DNA of 41,990 bases, taken from positions 1-41,990 of the forward strand of contig CANDGE010000006.1 of the NCBI GenBank assembly GCA_947384195.1, given 5' to 3'. This document shows positions 9,501 through 16,785 of the stretch, in pieces; the stretch's first letter is position 1; every line of letters begins with the position of its first letter. Below the pieces are notes generated by a model, which did no database searches, had not been told where the DNA came from, and was given only the letters and a program-made list of their open reading frames with translations. The translations under genes were made by a program, and so were the position numbers. Origin of the DNA: an uncultured Clostridia bacterium. Its GTDB lineage: Bacteria; Bacillota; Clostridia; Christensenellales; Pumilibacteraceae.

Positions 9501-9591
9501 CAAGCCCCGCAACGACTACGGTCAGCAAAAAAGCGAATACGACAGATAATACGCGCCATAAAAGCTTATTGCCGATTTTGGTGATCTTCAT
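6580..9591 (-). CDS. module A: membrane-anchored GH3 glycoside hydrolase with swapped domain order
   Basis: A glycosidase of family GH3 (beta-glucosidase/beta-xylosidase class) held at the cell surface. It has 1003 residues. One membrane helix lies at about 12-34, then the GH3 C-terminal-type alpha/beta sandwich domain (about 85-420, starting with EGAVLLKNDNNALPL), a fibronectin III-like domain (about 425-530), the TIM barrel (about 655-960) and a second membrane helix (about 963-994). The barrel has DGP, GRNFEYYSEDG and KHFVLND motifs, and the nucleophile is Asp893 in VDTDF. This is the reverse of the standard GH3 order; such swapped enzymes are known from Ruminococcus and Butyrivibrio. Both termini would be cytoplasmic, with the enzyme outside. 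AGGAGG precedes the ATG. It is first in its operon, behind a promoter with LytTR-type repeats. Confidence 0.93.
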   Translation of the reverse strand: MKITKIGNKLLWRVLSVVFAFLLTVVVAGLVIATEYVTTINGVLGITNTRTVKVGDDEEVDAIRYKSEYSSLDELYKHQQDLAKRLEAEGAVLLKNDNNALPLGKGAQVSVFSRSSVDPVYGGTGSGSVNASVAVDVKTAFEKDGKMSINPALWNAYKTFTANSSVKNRVDADLMGTRPTKFYVLEADSSVYTAEVKGSYASYHDAAVVMISRVGGEGADLVTGDFADGSKYLALQDAEKAMLNEVKANFDKIIVLVNSSNAMELDWLDEYEVDACLWIGGVGQEGLHAVADILVGNVNPSGRLVDTYATDSLSSPAMQNFGDFTFANVDALNAALAGEYGTNGASTYSKYLVYAEGIYVGYKYYETRYEDALLGGRNAASAKGAFVGDTWDYAKEITFPFGYGMSYTTFKQTLGAVKDNGDTLSVSVTVTNTGKTSGKSVVEIYGQSEYTEFDERNGIEKAAVQLVGFAKTKELASGASEAVTVEVNKYDLATYDAEVNKGYILENGDYYIALGSDAHDALNNILKAKGKSGMVDHNGVSVVGNEKNVYGWTVGATDNTSYMYSEYTKNKVSNLFDDADLNYYGDGLVKYTTRSDWNTFPDATVGLVANEKMINALHFNYGESGKTDTSAFKTKQENGLVLAALIGVDYEASQWQELIDQMSMEDLMTVVAKACKEQVTSIGKPLNYLKDGPQSITGNASSGGGLYYNKPVGEAMLTNPDDKPTDTPSMAYTSEVVVASTWNTELAEELGKAFGEDGLWTLVHHHYSPGANIHRTPYSGRNFEYYSEDGFLTGKLAAAEVKGEISKGMITYIKHFVLNDQELNRTGVSTFANEQSLREIYLRGFEYAFTEGKTNAVMGGFNRIGCTWTGAHKGLMTDLIVKEWGFNGIVDTDFALFAHMEARSGVMAGTTDFAVTNELRSGELMKSIEKDAELYAAVREAAHRNLYVIANSAEMNGLTSNMRIVTVLVWYQILLIVFIVLFAIAAIGSIVMLVLHTYKKEND

Positions 9592-9631
9592 ATACTTCCT
9601 CCTTGTTCGGGTCTCGCCCGTTTATAAGAAA

Positions 9632-9660
9632 AGTATATCATCCGCATTGCGTAATGACAT
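9632..9660 (-). promoter_or_regulatory. promoter of the module A GH3 operon
   Basis: TATACT (9632-9637) with an upstream TGA (extended -10), a 17-bp spacer and a weak -35, ATGTCA (9655-9660). The weak -35 next to direct repeats fits an activator-dependent promoter. Confidence 0.7.
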
Positions 9661-9662
9661 TT

Positions 9663-9691
9663 CGTGGCAAATTTACGCAAATTTTAGGCAT
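9663..9691 (-). promoter_or_regulatory. putative LytTR regulator binding site, module A
   Basis: Two direct repeats on the minus strand, ATGCCTAA (9684-9691) and TTGCCACG (9663-9670), exactly 21 bp apart, with the nearer one ending 25 bases before the -10 box. LytTR regulators such as AgrA bind two direct half-sites about two helical turns apart upstream of the -35. Module B has matching half-sites at identical spacing (16745-16773). Confidence 0.65.
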
Positions 9692-9744
9692 ATCCGTTTA
9701 TCGCGCGTTTCCGCACGGCAAACGGCGCGCGCGAAAACACGTCG

Positions 9745-11022
9745 CTATCTTTCGGGTATCGGGATCAGGATATTAAGACAGAACAGCTTCCCCGCGAGCT
9801 CGGCTTGCACCGTACCGCCGTATTTTTCGACGGCATAACGTATGCTTTTCATGCCGAAGCCGTGAAAACGGTCGTCGCCCTTTGTCGATCTCGGCAAACC
9901 GTCGATAAACACGGGAGCTTCTTCGCAATAATTTTCGACATGGACGGAAAGCATACCGCCCCTTTTTACGACGCGCAACGCGATACAGCGTTTGTTTTTG
10001 TCGGGCACGCGCAATTCGCATTCGACGGCGTTATCCAGCGCGTTGCCGAATATAGCCACAAGGTCGGACGTGTGCATAAAAGCGAGCTGCGCACCGTCGG
10101 CTATCACCGAAAACTCTATGTCGTTGTGCTTGCAACGGTACTGCTTTTCGGTAAGTATGACGTCAAGCGTTTGGTTGCCGCTTTTAACGGTGTTTTCGTA
10201 TTCGCCGACTATCTTCGCTATTTCGTCGAGTTCGTCGCTGTCGTAGCTTGCCGCGCTCTGCGCGCGAAGTATATGATGTTTAAGGTCGTGCGCCTTCATG
10301 TTGATAAGATCGATCGAGTTTTTGACGGTTTCGTACTGCTCGCGCTCGCGTTTCAAAAAGTATTCCAGCCGCGCGTTTTCCGCTTGCTCGTCCTTGTACG
10401 CCAAAAGCCCGAACTGCATGACGAGCCCGAACACGCAACACATTATGAGCGGCAGCCGCGTTATCCACATTTTATCTATTTCGTAATATTGGAACAAATA
10501 CTGCAATATATACACGAACAACACGTTGACTACCGCGACGGTAAAAACATACGCCTTGCCCACGCGCACCGCATCGCCCGAGCGCATACGCCCGACGCAA
10601 GCAAAATACGCGAGCGCGTATACCGCCGCCGTGCTCCCGAGCGAAATGCACAGCCAGCCCGCATCGCTTATTTTATCCGCCCACGGACGGTAGATCAGGT
10701 TTTCCAGGTTGTACGAAAGATTTTGCGTAAACTGCGCGCCCACACAGCAAAACAGGATATCGGTAAATTTGTTTTCAAACAGAAACGCGCACAGCCCGAG
10801 CGACAGCAAAAATATATTCAGAGAAAATATTCCCGATACGACGAGCGCGAGCATATTGGGGATAACTATCATCGAAAACACTGCGAGCGGCAACCCGATC
10901 GCGACGCGCAACCAAAACTTATCGCGCCGACGCAGTTTGAGCGTAAACATCGCTTCCGCCAACAGTATTTGCGGTATATAGCCGTGATAAATGGTTATAG
11001 CAAAAACGTCTGCGGCGGTCAT
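9745..11022 (-). CDS. module A: GHKL sensor histidine kinase (AgrC-like)
   Basis: A membrane sensor kinase that would phosphorylate the adjacent LytTR regulator. It has 425 residues: about six membrane helices in the first 215, a short coiled coil, then the kinase core. The H box KAHDLKHH has the likely phosphoacceptor His245, the N box is GNALDNAVE and the G box is HGFGMKSIR, typical of the HATPase_c_5 GHKL group that includes AgrC. A longer open frame extends upstream, but that part is a shadow of the regulator gene. The ATG at 11022 overlaps the regulator stop as ATGA. It is very similar to the module B kinase throughout, including the sensor half. No agrB/agrD-like peptide genes are near, so the ligand is unknown. 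Confidence 0.9.
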   Translation of the reverse strand: MTAADVFAITIYHGYIPQILLAEAMFTLKLRRRDKFWLRVAIGLPLAVFSMIVIPNMLALVVSGIFSLNIFLLSLGLCAFLFENKFTDILFCCVGAQFTQNLSYNLENLIYRPWADKISDAGWLCISLGSTAAVYALAYFACVGRMRSGDAVRVGKAYVFTVAVVNVLFVYILQYLFQYYEIDKMWITRLPLIMCCVFGLVMQFGLLAYKDEQAENARLEYFLKREREQYETVKNSIDLINMKAHDLKHHILRAQSAASYDSDELDEIAKIVGEYENTVKSGNQTLDVILTEKQYRCKHNDIEFSVIADGAQLAFMHTSDLVAIFGNALDNAVECELRVPDKNKRCIALRVVKRGGMLSVHVENYCEEAPVFIDGLPRSTKGDDRFHGFGMKSIRYAVEKYGGTVQAELAGKLFCLNILIPIPER

Positions 11023-11726
11023 GCTCTCCCGCCCCCGACGTACGCCGACAGCCGTTGCAAAAATTCGGTCTTGCAGGTACGCGCTATCGGCAATATCTCG
11101 CCCTTGACGCTTATCTCGTTGCCCTTGAAATAATCGACGTGCGGAAGATTGACGAGCAACGACCCGCTTACGAACGCAAACCCGTTGGCAGTAAAGTATT
11201 CGGCTATCTCTTTCATGGTACTGCGCATTTTTATCTCGCCGCCCGACGTGTGGAAATACAGATAATGCTTGTTGCTTTCTATATAAGATATATCGGCAAG
11301 CGCGACGCGCTTCATTTCCGTCGGCGACGCGATCACGTACGACAGCTCGCATTTTTTGAGCGACGTTATCGCTTTTTCGAGCTTGATCTTTATCAGCTCG
11401 TACGTCGCGGGCTTGACGACGAAATCGAGCGCGTCCACTTCGTACCCCTTGATCGCGTAATTGGACAGCGTCGTTATAAATATCAGGCACACCGCTTTGT
11501 CCTTTTGCCGCAAAAGCTTGGCGGCGTCCATGCCGTTTAAATGCGGCATGGCTATATCCATGAGCACGATGTCGAACCGCGGATCGTATTCGTCGATAAA
11601 GCTTGCGCCGTCGCCGAACGTTTCGTATTCGACGGCAACGCCCGTTTCCTTGGAAAATCTCGATATAAACTCCGCAAGCTCGTCCGCATATTGTTTTTCG
11701 TCATCGACGATCGCTATTCTTATCAT
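11019..11726 (-). CDS. module A: LytTR-family response regulator
   Basis: A cytoplasmic transcription regulator of 235 residues with a receiver domain (about 1-120) and a LytTR DNA-binding domain (about 135-235). The receiver has the acidic pocket VDDE (7-10), phosphoacceptor Asp57 in LMDIAMP, the TT switch residues and VKPA. The start is set at 11726 because GGGAG lies 6 bases upstream and the receiver fold begins at MIRIAIVDD; upstream in-frame codons overlap the promoter. It overlaps the kinase by ATGA. The likely target is the GH3-A operon, whose promoter carries 21-bp-spaced direct repeats. Confidence 0.92.
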   Translation of the reverse strand: MIRIAIVDDEKQYADELAEFISRFSKETGVAVEYETFGDGASFIDEYDPRFDIVLMDIAMPHLNGMDAAKLLRQKDKAVCLIFITTLSNYAIKGYEVDALDFVVKPATYELIKIKLEKAITSLKKCELSYVIASPTEMKRVALADISYIESNKHYLYFHTSGGEIKMRSTMKEIAEYFTANGFAFVSGSLLVNLPHVDYFKGNEISVKGEILPIARTCKTEFLQRLSAYVGGGRA

Positions 11727-11753
11727 CTTTCGCTCCCGAACGATTTTTAATAA

Positions 11754-11782
11754 AGTATACATGAACAACTCGGCATTGTCAA
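11754..11782 (-). promoter_or_regulatory. promoter of the module A regulator-kinase operon
   Basis: TTGACA (11777-11782), a 17-bp spacer and TATACT (11754-11759). It is close to consensus, so the sensor pair is probably made constitutively. Confidence 0.85.
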
Positions 11783-11804
11783 CAGTGTACGAAAAATTCC
11801 CAAG

Positions 11805-11825
11805 CAAAAACGGTCTTGCGACCGT
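11805..11825 (-). terminator. intrinsic terminator of the module B hydrolase operon
   Basis: A 6-bp stem (11810-11815 with 11820-11825) with a 4-base loop, followed on the minus strand by a T run. It lies just after the last gene of module B and ahead of the module A promoter, so it separates the two modules. Confidence 0.75.
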
Positions 11826-11838
11826 CTTGTTTCGTATA

Positions 11839-12189
11839 TCAATTATTCTCTCGCGTCTTGCGTTTTTGCATAACGCACATCACGAGCAGTGCACACTCCG
11901 CGACGAGCGACGCGCCGCCCAGCGCGAACCCGAGATACATCACGTACGCCGGGAATCCGACGAGAAGTATGCACCCCGCTATCGCTATCGCGGCGGCTAT
12001 AAAGTTAAGCCAATACATTTTGCACAAAAAAGCCGCGAGCGCAAGCGCGCTTACTATAAGGCTCGGCACGGCTATCGTGTACCACAGCTCCGAATACCCG
12101 CGTATAAAGCACAGTATAAATTCGCCCCAGCACGCAACGAGCAATGCGACCGACACGCCGAGCGAAATATATTTTTTTACGTCGCGCAT
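11839..12189 (-). CDS. module B: small four-helix membrane protein
   Basis: An integral membrane protein of 116 residues with about four predicted helices and a basic C-terminal tail. I do not recognise a family. The start at 12189 is chosen because AGGTGA, which includes the esterase stop codon, lies 5 bases upstream; a longer frame overlaps the esterase gene and is less likely. It follows the esterase by 5 bases and is the last gene before the terminator at 11805. It does not share the VYxARGG signature of the GH3-linked small membrane proteins, and module A has no counterpart. It may help anchor or export the esterase, or be unrelated. Confidence 0.75.
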   Translation of the reverse strand: MRDVKKYISLGVSVALLVACWGEFILCFIRGYSELWYTIAVPSLIVSALALAAFLCKMYWLNFIAAAIAIAGCILLVGFPAYVMYLGFALGGASLVAECALLVMCVMQKRKTRENN

Positions 12190-12194
12190 TTCCG

Positions 12195-13154
12195 TCACCT
12201 GCCGAAAAACCGTAACATAGAGTCGTAGAACGCCACCCGCCACGAGCGCGCCGAATGATAGCCGAACGCTATTTCCACATACTCGGTATTGTCCGCCGTA
12301 AACTTGTCGTGCTTCAACAGTTCATCGTACATTTTTTTATGACCGTTGTACGCGAAATCGTAAATGCCGTCGGCGTTGAACATGTAGTTTAGCTTGTAGT
12401 CTTTGAACCTGTCGGAATCGAGCGCAGCAGTTATCGTCTCGCTGTCGACCGACGCGGAATAGCACCCGAAATAGCTGATATAGTCGAAGTTTTCTGTCAT
12501 GCCGCCCGTATACGTTATTCGGCAACCGTTTGACAGTCCCGCCATGGCGCGGTGATCGCGCGACGCGGTAAGCCCGTCCTGCGTAACGTCCGTCGCGTAC
12601 GTGCTGTACGCGCTTTCCACGACGGGTATTATGTCGTAGCGAAGCTCCCTTCCGAAATTATCCGACGAATTTCGCTTGACCGTCGACACGTCTTTTATGC
12701 TTTTCATGTCGTCGTCGCCGTACAGCCCATAGCTGTAAAAGCTCGGCGTGACGACTATGACGGGCTTTATATCGCCGTAACCTATAAGATTGTCCAATAC
12801 GTCCTTTACCCCGATCGTATACAGCCACGTGTTTTTATGGTCGACCGTTTGCGGATCGGTGCCGTGCAACAAATACATTATATCGTATTGCGCGTCGGCG
12901 TCGTAGCCGTCGGGAAGATATACGTTAAGCGTCTTTTGTTCGGTGTTGTCCGTGCCGAGCGCATAGTCGTGCGCGGTATACGTCAACTCGACTATCTCGC
13001 CGCCGTCGTCGCGCGCCGCACGGTATTTATCCGGCACTTCCCACGCCGTTATTTCTGCGCGTCCGTCGCCACCGCCGCAACCGAGCATGAAACAGCAAGC
13101 GGAACAGGCGAACGACGCCGCGCACAATATGGAAATTATCCGTTTCGATCTCAT
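12195..13154 (-). CDS. module B: lipoprotein alpha/beta-hydrolase esterase (CE1-like)
   Basis: A surface esterase of the esterase D/CE1 superfamily with 319 residues. The N-terminus is a signal peptide with a lipobox-like FMLGC, so it should be lipid-anchored. The hydrolase domain has the elbow GLSNGC with Ser208 and the C-terminal YHSARSW with His300, at the same spacing pattern as in the module A esterase. Shared segments between the two include YLLHGT, VVTPSFYS/VVTPTFYT and the R-x-D-I/L-x-P-V/A-VES region. The difference in anchoring (lipid here, four helices in A) means only the catalytic part is conserved. It is third in the module B operon. The substrate is unknown; acyl-sugars or phenolic esters are plausible. 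Confidence 0.82.
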   Translation of the reverse strand: MRSKRIISILCAASFACSACCFMLGCGGGDGRAEITAWEVPDKYRAARDDGGEIVELTYTAHDYALGTDNTEQKTLNVYLPDGYDADAQYDIMYLLHGTDPQTVDHKNTWLYTIGVKDVLDNLIGYGDIKPVIVVTPSFYSYGLYGDDDMKSIKDVSTVKRNSSDNFGRELRYDIIPVVESAYSTYATDVTQDGLTASRDHRAMAGLSNGCRITYTGGMTENFDYISYFGCYSASVDSETITAALDSDRFKDYKLNYMFNADGIYDFAYNGHKKMYDELLKHDKFTADNTEYVEIAFGYHSARSWRVAFYDSMLRFFGR

Positions 13155-13184
13155 GTCGACACTCCTTGACGATACGCGGTATGC

Positions 13185-13212
13185 GTATGCGCCCGAACGA
13201 TCGGGCGCATAC
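13185..13212 (-). other. intercistronic RNA hairpin, module B
   Basis: A perfect 12-bp stem (13185-13196 with 13201-13212) and a 4-base loop between the small membrane protein gene and the esterase gene. No T run follows, so it is more likely an mRNA-stability or processing element than a full terminator. It is placed like the module A hairpin, but its sequence is different. Confidence 0.65.
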
Positions 13213-13237
13213 GACCGCTTTTACAACGATATCGCGC

Positions 13238-13651
13238 TTATTGCTTTACGACCTTTTTGGAAAGTCCCATACCGAACGCCACCGCCGCGCAAACGAGCGC
13301 GAGCGCAAGCGTTATAAGAAACGTAAAGAACGCGCCGTCGAAATAATTGCCGTCCACGCCGAAAGCGACGTTGGTTATAAACAGCATTTCGGTATTTAAA
13401 AGAACGGCTACGGCTATCGCATAGAATATTGCGGGGAGCAATGCGCCGATCTTAAAATCCTTTACGAGCACCGCTACGTTGGTAACTACGCCGAGAACGA
13501 GCATTGCAACGGCTACGCCGCTCACGGGCGAAAGATAGTTACCGCCACGCGCGCCGTACACTATGACAGTTATAAGTCCCAGTACGAACGACGCAAGCGA
13601 TACGTACCAACCGGGCTTTTTGCCCGCTAAAAATTTCTTTATGAAGTCCAT
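13238..13651 (-). CDS. module B: small four-helix membrane protein linked to GH3
   Basis: A membrane protein of 137 residues with four predicted helices, a paralogue of the module A protein at 6176-6583. Both open with a short basic amphipathic start (FIKKFLAGKK here), then VIVYGARGG, and share DGNYFDGAFF before the last helix. The ATG overlaps the GH3-B stop by one base (TAATG), so the two are coupled in translation. Function is unknown. Preservation of gene order and coupling in both modules argues for a physical partnership with the GH3 enzyme. Confidence 0.85.
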   Translation of the reverse strand: MDFIKKFLAGKKPGWYVSLASFVLGLITVIVYGARGGNYLSPVSGVAVAMLVLGVVTNVAVLVKDFKIGALLPAIFYAIAVAVLLNTEMLFITNVAFGVDGNYFDGAFFTFLITLALALVCAAVAFGMGLSKKVVKQ

Positions 13652-16600
13652 TATTGCTTATCCTCCTCTTTATCGAAGAATGCCTGTATTACTACCATTG
13701 CGAGCGTGCCCGCAAGCGCGACAGCCGATATCACGGTGAGCGCGAGAAGCAAATTCTCATACCACACTCTTATCGTAACTATTTTCGACGTAGAAGTCAA
13801 GCCGTTCATCGCCGCGCTGTTGGCGAAGTTGTAAAGCTGACGGTGGAGCGCTTCGCGCATATTGCCCATAAGCTTGGTATCTTTGGTGAAGTCGATGTTT
13901 TTGAGATACGTCGCAAAACCCGTGCCCGACGTGCAGAACATGTGCGTGCCGGCATCGTATGCGAGCTGAGCTTCCATAAGACTGCCTTGCTTTTGACCAA
14001 AGTCGGTAGTCACGTTGCCTTTAAAGCCCCACTCGCCTTCCATAACGTTTTTCCAAAGGTTTTTGTGGTGTCCCGTCCATACCATGCCGAGCCTGTTGAA
14101 CGCGCCCATAACGCCCGAACATGCTTTGTCGTCGTCGCCCGTCGTTTCAAACGCGTACTGGAATGCGCGGAGATATATCTCGCGAATAGACTGTTCGTTT
14201 GCAAACGTGCAAACGCCGATACGGTTGGTTTCCTGATCGTTAAGGAAGAAGTGTTTGAGATACGGTATCGTACCCTTGTTCATTGCGCCGCGTACTTCCG
14301 CCTCCGCGAGCTTGCCGGAAATAAATCCGTCCTCGGAGAAGTATTCGAAGTTACGTCCCGCATACGGCGTTCTGTGCGTGTTCGCGCCCGGTCCGTACCA
14401 GCCGACGCCGCCGCCCCACAAGCCTTCTTCGCCGAAGCAATCGCCTATCTTTTCGATAAGGTCGACGTTCCATGTGCCAGCCATGACCGTTTCGGTCGGA
14501 TAAAGCACCGTTTTAACGTCTGTCTTTTTGACCTTTTCGGCGTCGTATTGATTTTTATAATCTTCGATATACGTCGATTTGGTCCATGCCGCGGGACCGT
14601 CGACGGCGGTAGACGCATTGAGTCCGACGCTCTTTAATTCCTTTCTGCCCTGACTCGTCGAATCGAGATAATCCTGTTCGGTGAGCTGATCCAAAAGCAA
14701 GTCCCAGTTTGCGTCGTCGTAATCGACGCCTATCATCATTGCGAGCGTGTACTTTTGCCCCGCGCCCATCGTTATCTTGTCGCCGTCCGTTTCGCGGGTG
14801 TACGCAGAAGGCATGTCGCCCGTGCCGTCCGCTTTGGACGAATAGTACGATTTGGCTTCGTCTATCATCTTTTGCGTCGCGGCAAAGCCCGTCATGTTTT
14901 TCGGCCAAGTGGCTTTCCAATTGCTGCGCGACAAATATTTTATCTTTTGATCGCCTTCGAGATACGAATTGACGTCCGCATTGTCGAATTGATTGGTTAT
15001 GCGCTTTTTCTCCTTTGTCGCAGCGGCGGCATACTCGTCTTTATTGAAATTGCCTTTGGTGAATTTTTTGGCTTTTGCCGCACTGCCTTCGCCCACCATG
15101 CGCGCCTTCTGCTCGGCGGTAACGCCTTTGAGCGCGAGCACGTTATTGAGCGCGTCATGCGCGCCGTTGCCCACCGCAAAGTAGTAATCGCCCTTATCGA
15201 GAATATACGTCTTGTTGTTTTCGTAGTCGTAGCTCGCTATGTCGCGAAGTTCCACGTCAACAGTGACGCTCTCCGTACCGCCCGGTTTTAAGTCGCCCGT
15301 CTTGCCGAAGCCGCAAAGCTGGATAGCGGACTTTTCGACGCCGCCCTCGATATACGGCGCTTGCGCGTATATCTGTACGACTTCCTTCCCCGTATATGTA
15401 TCGGAAGTGTTGGTGACTTTTACCGTAAACGATGCCGTCTTATCCGTCCAATCGACGTCTGCGGAAGTTATTTCCTGCGTGAACGTCGCATACGACATCC
15501 CGTAGCCGAACGGGAACGTCACTTCCTTGCCGTAATCCCACGTAGCGTCGACAAACGCGCCCGCATCGGACGATGCGTTGTACCGTCCGAGCACCGCGTC
15601 TTCGTAACGCGTTTCGTAATACCGGTATCCGACGTAAATGCCTTCGTTGTACATAAGGAATTTGCGCGAATCGGAGTTAACGATATCGGCGGCATTGCCG
15701 AAAGTGAAATCGCCGAAATTTTGCATTGCGGGCGACGACTTGCTGTCTGCGGCATACGTATCGGCGAGTTTGCCGCTCGGCACGGCGTCGCCCACCAAAA
15801 TATCGGTAACGGCGTCCATGCCCATTTCACCGACACCGCCTATATACAGACACGCGTCGATATCATACTCGTCGAGCCAATCGAGCTCCATCGCGTTGAA
15901 AGTGTTTACAAGCACGACGCGTTTTTTGAACGGAGCGTTTTTCATGTATTCGAGCACAGACTTTTCATTGTCGTTGAGCGACAAGTAATTATCGGCTACC
16001 GAAAGATCGCTGCCCTCGCTGCCTATGCGCGAAAGCATAAATATACCTACGTCGTTATATTTGTTGCAACTGGTTTTTACTTCGTCGGTAAAAGCGCTCG
16101 CATTAATCTCCGCAACGCCCTTTGTGCTGCGGAAAACATACGTTATGCCGTTACGTCCCTCCTGCTCGATAAATCCCTCTTTGGCGTTATACTTCGCTTT
16201 ATAAAAATCGAGTATCGTCGTATTGAGATCGAGTTTATTTCCGTTGGCGCACGCCTTTACGATATCCATTTGGCGATCGGCGTCGGGAGTGATGCCGCCC
16301 GAACCCGTAGACCCGATAGCAATGTTTGCGGTAGCGTACGATAAGAACGTTACCTTAGAACCCTTTGCTACGGGCAACGCGTTATTCTTGTTAGTCAAAA
16401 GCACTGTGCCTTCCGCCTGCACTTGCTTTGCCGTGGCGCGAGCGTAATTCATTACGTCGGTATAGCTGTTGTATTCGCTTTTAAAGTGGATAGGATCTTC
16501 CGTACTGCTGCTTTCGTCGGTAACTATCTTGGTATTGGAAATACCGAGATATTTATTGATGTACCCCGACCATTCGTTGGTCACGACGGTCCCGCCCACC

Positions 16601-16677
16601 GACAAAGCGAGCACTATGCCCGATGCGGCGGCCAACGACCGCCATAACGCGGGCTTGCCTACTTTCGCTAATTTCAT
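13651..16677 (-). CDS. module B: membrane-anchored GH3 glycoside hydrolase with swapped domain order
   Basis: A paralogue of GH3-A with 1008 residues and the same plan: an N-terminal membrane helix, sandwich domain (EGTVLLTNKNNALPV), a fibronectin III-like domain, the TIM barrel, then a C-terminal membrane helix and short basic tail. Barrel motifs include DGPAAW, GRNFEYFSEDG and KHFFLND, and the nucleophile is Asp892 in TTDF. Like GH3-A, it would expose the enzyme outside with both ends in the cytoplasm. AGGAGG lies just before the ATG. It heads the four-gene operon GH3, small membrane protein, esterase, second membrane protein. The region between the fibronectin-like domain and the barrel (about 530-650) has no family I can name. 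Substrate specificity cannot be read from sequence alone. Confidence 0.93.
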   Translation of the reverse strand: MKLAKVGKPALWRSLAAASGIVLALSVGGTVVTNEWSGYINKYLGISNTKIVTDESSSTEDPIHFKSEYNSYTDVMNYARATAKQVQAEGTVLLTNKNNALPVAKGSKVTFLSYATANIAIGSTGSGGITPDADRQMDIVKACANGNKLDLNTTILDFYKAKYNAKEGFIEQEGRNGITYVFRSTKGVAEINASAFTDEVKTSCNKYNDVGIFMLSRIGSEGSDLSVADNYLSLNDNEKSVLEYMKNAPFKKRVVLVNTFNAMELDWLDEYDIDACLYIGGVGEMGMDAVTDILVGDAVPSGKLADTYAADSKSSPAMQNFGDFTFGNAADIVNSDSRKFLMYNEGIYVGYRYYETRYEDAVLGRYNASSDAGAFVDATWDYGKEVTFPFGYGMSYATFTQEITSADVDWTDKTASFTVKVTNTSDTYTGKEVVQIYAQAPYIEGGVEKSAIQLCGFGKTGDLKPGGTESVTVDVELRDIASYDYENNKTYILDKGDYYFAVGNGAHDALNNVLALKGVTAEQKARMVGEGSAAKAKKFTKGNFNKDEYAAAATKEKKRITNQFDNADVNSYLEGDQKIKYLSRSNWKATWPKNMTGFAATQKMIDEAKSYYSSKADGTGDMPSAYTRETDGDKITMGAGQKYTLAMMIGVDYDDANWDLLLDQLTEQDYLDSTSQGRKELKSVGLNASTAVDGPAAWTKSTYIEDYKNQYDAEKVKKTDVKTVLYPTETVMAGTWNVDLIEKIGDCFGEEGLWGGGVGWYGPGANTHRTPYAGRNFEYFSEDGFISGKLAEAEVRGAMNKGTIPYLKHFFLNDQETNRIGVCTFANEQSIREIYLRAFQYAFETTGDDDKACSGVMGAFNRLGMVWTGHHKNLWKNVMEGEWGFKGNVTTDFGQKQGSLMEAQLAYDAGTHMFCTSGTGFATYLKNIDFTKDTKLMGNMREALHRQLYNFANSAAMNGLTSTSKIVTIRVWYENLLLALTVISAVALAGTLAMVVIQAFFDKEEDKQ

Positions 16678-16713
16678 TTAAGCCTCCTTAAATATTGATT
16701 TTTAGCTACCCGC

Positions 16714-16742
16714 ATTGTAACATACATTCGTCATATATATCG
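16714..16742 (-). promoter_or_regulatory. activator-type promoter of the module B GH3 operon
   Basis: TACAAT (16714-16719) preceded by TGT (extended -10). At 17 bp upstream there is no recognisable -35 (16737-16742), which fits dependence on an activator bound at the repeats 25 bases upstream of the -10. Confidence 0.55.
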
Positions 16743-16744
16743 GC

Positions 16745-16773
16745 TGTGACAAAAAACAGACCGATTTAGGCAA
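16745..16773 (-). promoter_or_regulatory. putative LytTR regulator binding site, module B
   Basis: Direct repeats on the minus strand, TTGCCTAA (16766-16773) and TTGTCACA (16745-16752), 21 bp apart, the nearer ending 25 bases before the -10. Order, spacing and half-site sequences match those of module A. Confidence 0.65.
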
Positions 16774-16785
16774 GAACTGTCGATA

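Noticed and set aside
9674..9688. A 10-bp tandem repeat (GCAAATTT) as a separate operator
   Set aside because: It lies inside the 21-bp-spaced LytTR-type repeats and is not found in module B, so it is probably part of the AT-rich spacer.
11023..11490. N-terminal extension of the module A kinase
   Set aside because: The extra residues are a frame shadow of the LytTR regulator; the paralogue in module B has the same 425-residue length without it.
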